A DNA stretch of 64,000 nucleotides, taken from the NCBI RefSeq assembly GCF_013409505.1, contig NZ_JACCBN010000001.1, forward strand, positions 3,720,001 to 3,784,000, read 5' to 3'. Below the pieces are notes generated by a model. That model did not search any database, was not told the origin of the DNA, and worked only from the letters and a program-made list of their open reading frames with translations. The position numbers and the translations under genes were made by a program. Shown here piece by piece: positions 62,204-64,000 of this stretch. The DNA is from Actinomycetospora corticicola (GTDB taxonomy: Bacteria; Actinomycetota; Actinomycetes; Mycobacteriales; Pseudonocardiaceae). The stretch's first letter is position 1. The number at the start of each line of letters is the position of its first letter.

Positions 62204-62611
62204 TCAGCCGAGGCCGCCGAGCAGGCCACCCAGGTCGAGGCCGCCGGCGCCACCGGGGGTCGCGGGCACCGTGGTGTCGGTGGTCTCGGTGTTGGTGTCG
62301 GTCGAGGTGCGCGTGATGTCGGTGGTGTCGCCGTTGATGATCGTGCCGGCGGTCGCGACGTTGTTCTTCGACGCGATCTGGTTGCCGTTCAGGATGTCGC
62401 AGAGGTTGCTGGCATCGAAGGCCTGGTCGCCGCCGGTCGTGTCGCCCAGCGAGTCACCGGAACCGTTCTCGCTCGCACCCGCGATCGAGTTGGAGCAGCC
62501 CTTGGCGGAGTCGGAACCGTGGTGGTCCCACGCGAGCGCCGCACCGGACATCGAGCCGAGGCCGGCCCCGATGATGACGGTGGTGAGAACGGTCTTGCGC
62601 AGCATCGACAT
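62204..62611 (-). CDS. array member 3: small secreted two-Cys protein, family unknown
   Basis: 135 residues, the longest member. Signal peptide MSMLRKTVLTTVIIGAGLGS to ALA; Cys at KGCSNSI and SNLCDILNGN. The core has GSGDSLGDTTGGDQAFDASN and NGNQIASKNNVATAGTIINGD followed by TTDITRTSTDTNTETTDTTV. Unlike the others it ends in a Gly/Leu-rich tail (PGGAGGLDLGGLLGGLG). A His/Asp cluster (WDHHGSDS) follows the signal peptide. The Gly/Leu end could be a sorting or assembly tail, which is speculation. Confidence 0.74.
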   Translation of the reverse strand: MSMLRKTVLTTVIIGAGLGSMSGAALAWDHHGSDSAKGCSNSIAGASENGSGDSLGDTTGGDQAFDASNLCDILNGNQIASKNNVATAGTIINGDTTDITRTSTDTNTETTDTTVPATPGGAGGLDLGGLLGGLG

Positions 62612-62828
62612 GTGGTATTCCCCCGAATATCGTCGTCGGACGGTGTGCGCCGGTTCCATGCAGTGCATGACGGCCACGTCGCAATCAACGGACGGCCCAT
62701 AGGAGGGTCACGGGGAAATCACGACGTTCCCCCGTTCGTGACGCCCCGAGTTTCGGGGCCACACCATCGCAGCAATTCACGACACTATTTCGCGACACCG
62801 TGACCTCGATAAACCCGAAAACGACGAC

Positions 62829-62865
62829 GGGCCGGTGCCCACCCTCGCGGGATGGGCACCGGCCC
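62829..62865 (-). terminator. terminator after array member 4
   Basis: GGGCCGGTGCCCA (62829-62841) and TGGGCACCGGCCC (62853-62865) form a perfect 13-bp stem with an 11-base loop, 26 bases downstream of the member 4 stop on the minus strand. Array members 3 and 4 are thus likely separate transcripts. Confidence 0.75.
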
Positions 62866-62890
62866 GGTCGGACGCGGTGACGGCGTGGAA

Positions 62891-63238
62891 TCAGCCGGCG
62901 GTCGTGGTGCGGGTGCTCGTGTCCGAGCTCGTGCGCGTGGTGGAGATGTCGGTCGTGTCGCCGTTGACGATCGTCCCGCCGGTGGCGGCGTTGTTGTCGC
63001 TCAGCACCTTGTTGCCGTTGAGGATGTCGCAGGTGTTCGACGCGGACAGGTCCTGCGAGCCCCCGGTGGTGTCCCCCAGGGTGCGGCCCGCACCGTTGCT
63101 GCTCTCGGCGGCGGCGGCGTTGGAGCAGGACTTTCCGGCCTCGCCGTGGCTGCCGTGCGCCATGGCGACACCGGCGGTGGAGGCGAGGCCGGCGCCCAGG
63201 ACGGCGGTGGCGAGAACGGTCTTGCGGAAGACGGACAT
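62891..63238 (-). CDS. array member 4: small secreted two-Cys protein, family unknown
   Basis: 115 residues. Signal peptide MSVFRKTVLATAVLGAGLAS to AMA; Cys at KSCSNAA and SNTCDILNGN, spaced as in members 1-3. Core: GAGRTLGDTTGGSQDLSASN, NGNKVLSDNNAATGGTIVNGD, then a Thr/Ser tail (TTDISTTRTSSDTSTRTTTAG). Closest to member 1 in the GRTLGDTTGG segment and to member 2 in its short end. Followed by a strong hairpin. Confidence 0.75.
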   Translation of the reverse strand: MSVFRKTVLATAVLGAGLASTAGVAMAHGSHGEAGKSCSNAAAAESSNGAGRTLGDTTGGSQDLSASNTCDILNGNKVLSDNNAATGGTIVNGDTTDISTTRTSSDTSTRTTTAG

Positions 63239-63346
63239 GAGTGGGATCCCCCGATGCATCGGTTCCTGCGGTCGAGGAGCCCAACGGATGCGGCACCGTT
63301 CTCGACGCGAATTCCCGGGAATGTTCGCCCGAACGGGAACGACGAA

Positions 63347-63380
63347 ACGGCCGACAAACGCGTACGCGAATGCCGGCCGT
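63347..63380 (-). terminator. hairpin after array member 5
   Basis: ACGGCCG (63347-63353) and CGGCCGT (63374-63380) form a 7-bp stem with a 20-base loop, 19 bases downstream of the member 5 stop. A further inverted repeat TTCCCGGGAA at 63311-63320 lies beyond it. Confidence 0.5.
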
Positions 63381-63398
63381 GGGTCGTCGGAGCGGGGA

Positions 63399-63749
63399 TC
63401 AGTTGAAGGGGAAGCCCGGGCCGAAGAAGGAGTCGAACGTCGTCGTGCGGGTGACGGTGCGGGTGATGGTCGTCTGGTCCCCGTTGCGGATCGTGCCGCC
63501 GGCCGTCGCGGTGTTGTTCCGGCTGCCGATGACGTTGCCGTTCCCGTTGTGGCAGGAGTTCGACACGGAGATGTTCTGGGACCCGCCGGTGACGTCCCCG
63601 AGGGTGCGGCCCACGGAGGTCTTGGAGACCGCCTTGACGGAGTTGGAGCACGAGTTCGACGGCGCGGCGCTCGCGATCCCGGCGGTCGAGGTGATACCCA
63701 CGCCGATCACGGCGGCAGCGATGGCGGCGCGACCGATGACGTTCTTCAT
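63399..63749 (-). CDS. array member 5: diverged small secreted two-Cys protein
   Basis: 116 residues. Signal peptide MKNVIGRAAIAAAVIGVGIT to ASA differs from the M(S)xxRKT type of members 1-4. Cys at NSCSNSV and SNSCHNGNGN; the CDILNGN motif has become CHNGNGN, and the linker is SVGRTLGDVTGGSQNISVSN. Core NGNVIGSRNNTATAGGTIRNGD and tail TTITRTVTRTTTFD, ending FFGPGFPFN. It is the most diverged complete copy, so the array did not arise by a single recent amplification. Confidence 0.72.
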   Translation of the reverse strand: MKNVIGRAAIAAAVIGVGITSTAGIASAAPSNSCSNSVKAVSKTSVGRTLGDVTGGSQNISVSNSCHNGNGNVIGSRNNTATAGGTIRNGDQTTITRTVTRTTTFDSFFGPGFPFN

Positions 63750-63875
63750 GACGTTTCCCCCTGGATTCTCACCGGCCGCGGGATGCATTCCGGTGTCAGC
63801 AGGGGAATCGGCGCCGGGCGGGCCGATGTCACCGATTCTGCGGCGTATCCGCCGAAAGGGTGACGACATGACGAA

Positions 63876-63946
63876 GGGCCGGACCCTCGCGCAGCTGGGG
63901 AGCCGGGCCCCGGGAATTCCCGGGGCCGTGCGCGTGGGTCCGGCCC
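63876..63946 (-). terminator. nested hairpin after array member 6
   Basis: Outer arms GGGCCGGACCC (63876-63886) and GGGTCCGGCCC (63936-63946) are perfectly complementary. Inside them lies a perfect 22-base palindrome at 63906-63927, centred on AATT. The structure begins 18 bases after the stop of the partial gene at the right edge. Confidence 0.65.
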
Positions 63947-63964
63947 GTCGAGGTCGGGGGCGGA

Positions 63965-64000
63965 TCAGCCCAGGAGACCCGTGAGGTCGGTGATGATGGT
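63965..64000 (-). CDS. array member 6: C-terminal end only (cut by window edge)
   Basis: Only the last 11 codons and stop are present: TIITDLTGLLG. They match the C-terminus of member 1 (TITETLTGLLGL), and the frame, strand and downstream hairpin follow the array pattern. The gene continues beyond the window. Confidence 0.5.
   Translation of the reverse strand, partial: TIITDLTGLLG

Noticed and set aside
61289-64000. chaplin or rodlin genes
   Set aside because: Small, secreted, two-Cys and repeated, which invites the comparison, but the motifs (LGDTTGG, CDILNGN, NGDTTDI) differ from the chaplin core and from rodlins as I know them.
61289-64000. CRISPR-like repeat array
   Set aside because: The repeated DNA here is diverged coding sequence of paralogous genes spaced 350-600 bases apart, not short identical repeats with unique spacers.

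Overview
The window is very GC-rich, gene-dense actinobacterial chromosome. It uses many GTG starts and many 4-base stop/start overlaps (ATGA, GTGA). A mycothiol-dependent-type DinB enzyme, a mycofactocin-coupled-type SDR, RpfB with DUF348/G5 domains and the conserved block metG-tatD-rpfB-ksgA-ispE-ABC-F all fit a Pseudonocardiaceae-like organism (Pseudonocardia or Actinomycetospora type). The genus is inference. No tRNA, rRNA, CRISPR array or phage gene was recognised. LAYOUT. 1-17.6 kb is a mixed accessory region: a CPA1 Na+/H+ antiporter, a zinc-free ADH-like oxidoreductase flanked by gene remnants, a PaoABC-like molybdenum aldehyde oxidoreductase operon, several lipoproteins (RCC1-like, tandem DUF4232, beta-propeller, DUF305), a membrane-fused sulfite-oxidase-type molybdoenzyme, and a STAS/HTH pair. 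Two small genes here appear frameshifted. 17.8-28.5 kb is a catabolic locus built around a ROK regulator. A leftward five-gene operon holds a sugar isomerase-like TIM barrel, a Gfo/Idh dehydrogenase, a second TIM barrel, an epoxide-hydrolase-like alpha/beta hydrolase and a glycoside-hydrolase-like protein. A rightward operon holds a paralogous hydrolase, a third TIM barrel, two SDRs and an NMT1-like binding protein. Both operons start behind near-identical 28-bp elements that carry -35/-10 promoter sequences, so one regulator probably controls both. 29.0-35.6 kb is a second, IclR-controlled catabolic locus: HpaI-type aldolase, cupin, DUF6282 hydrolase, MFS transporter, BKACE enzyme and SDR. 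It has two copies of a matching putative IclR site in the divergent intergenic region. 36.2-46.7 kb holds small regulator/enzyme pairs (WYL with a glyoxalase-like protein, MarR with an FAD monooxygenase), a roughly 306-bp deletion derivative of an IS3-type element that truncates an ArsR gene, an internally deleted formaldehyde dehydrogenase pseudogene, an acyl-CoA ligase, an NmrA-like protein and a tandem CMD protein. 46.9-60.5 kb is core housekeeping (ABC-F, ispE, ksgA, rpfB, tatD, metG, upp). The usual ksgA-ispE adjacency is broken by an insertion of about 4.5 kb carrying two CNNM/CorC transport-type proteins and a pnbB-pnbA-tetR operon, predicted to turn 4-nitrobenzoate into a dihydroxybenzoate. 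61.3 kb to the right edge is a same-strand tandem array of five complete and one partial small secreted paralogs with two spaced cysteines and an Asn/Gly-rich core. Most are followed by a strong hairpin. I do not recognise this family, and it is one of the two most interesting signals here. The other is the two-operon ROK catabolic locus of unknown substrate.
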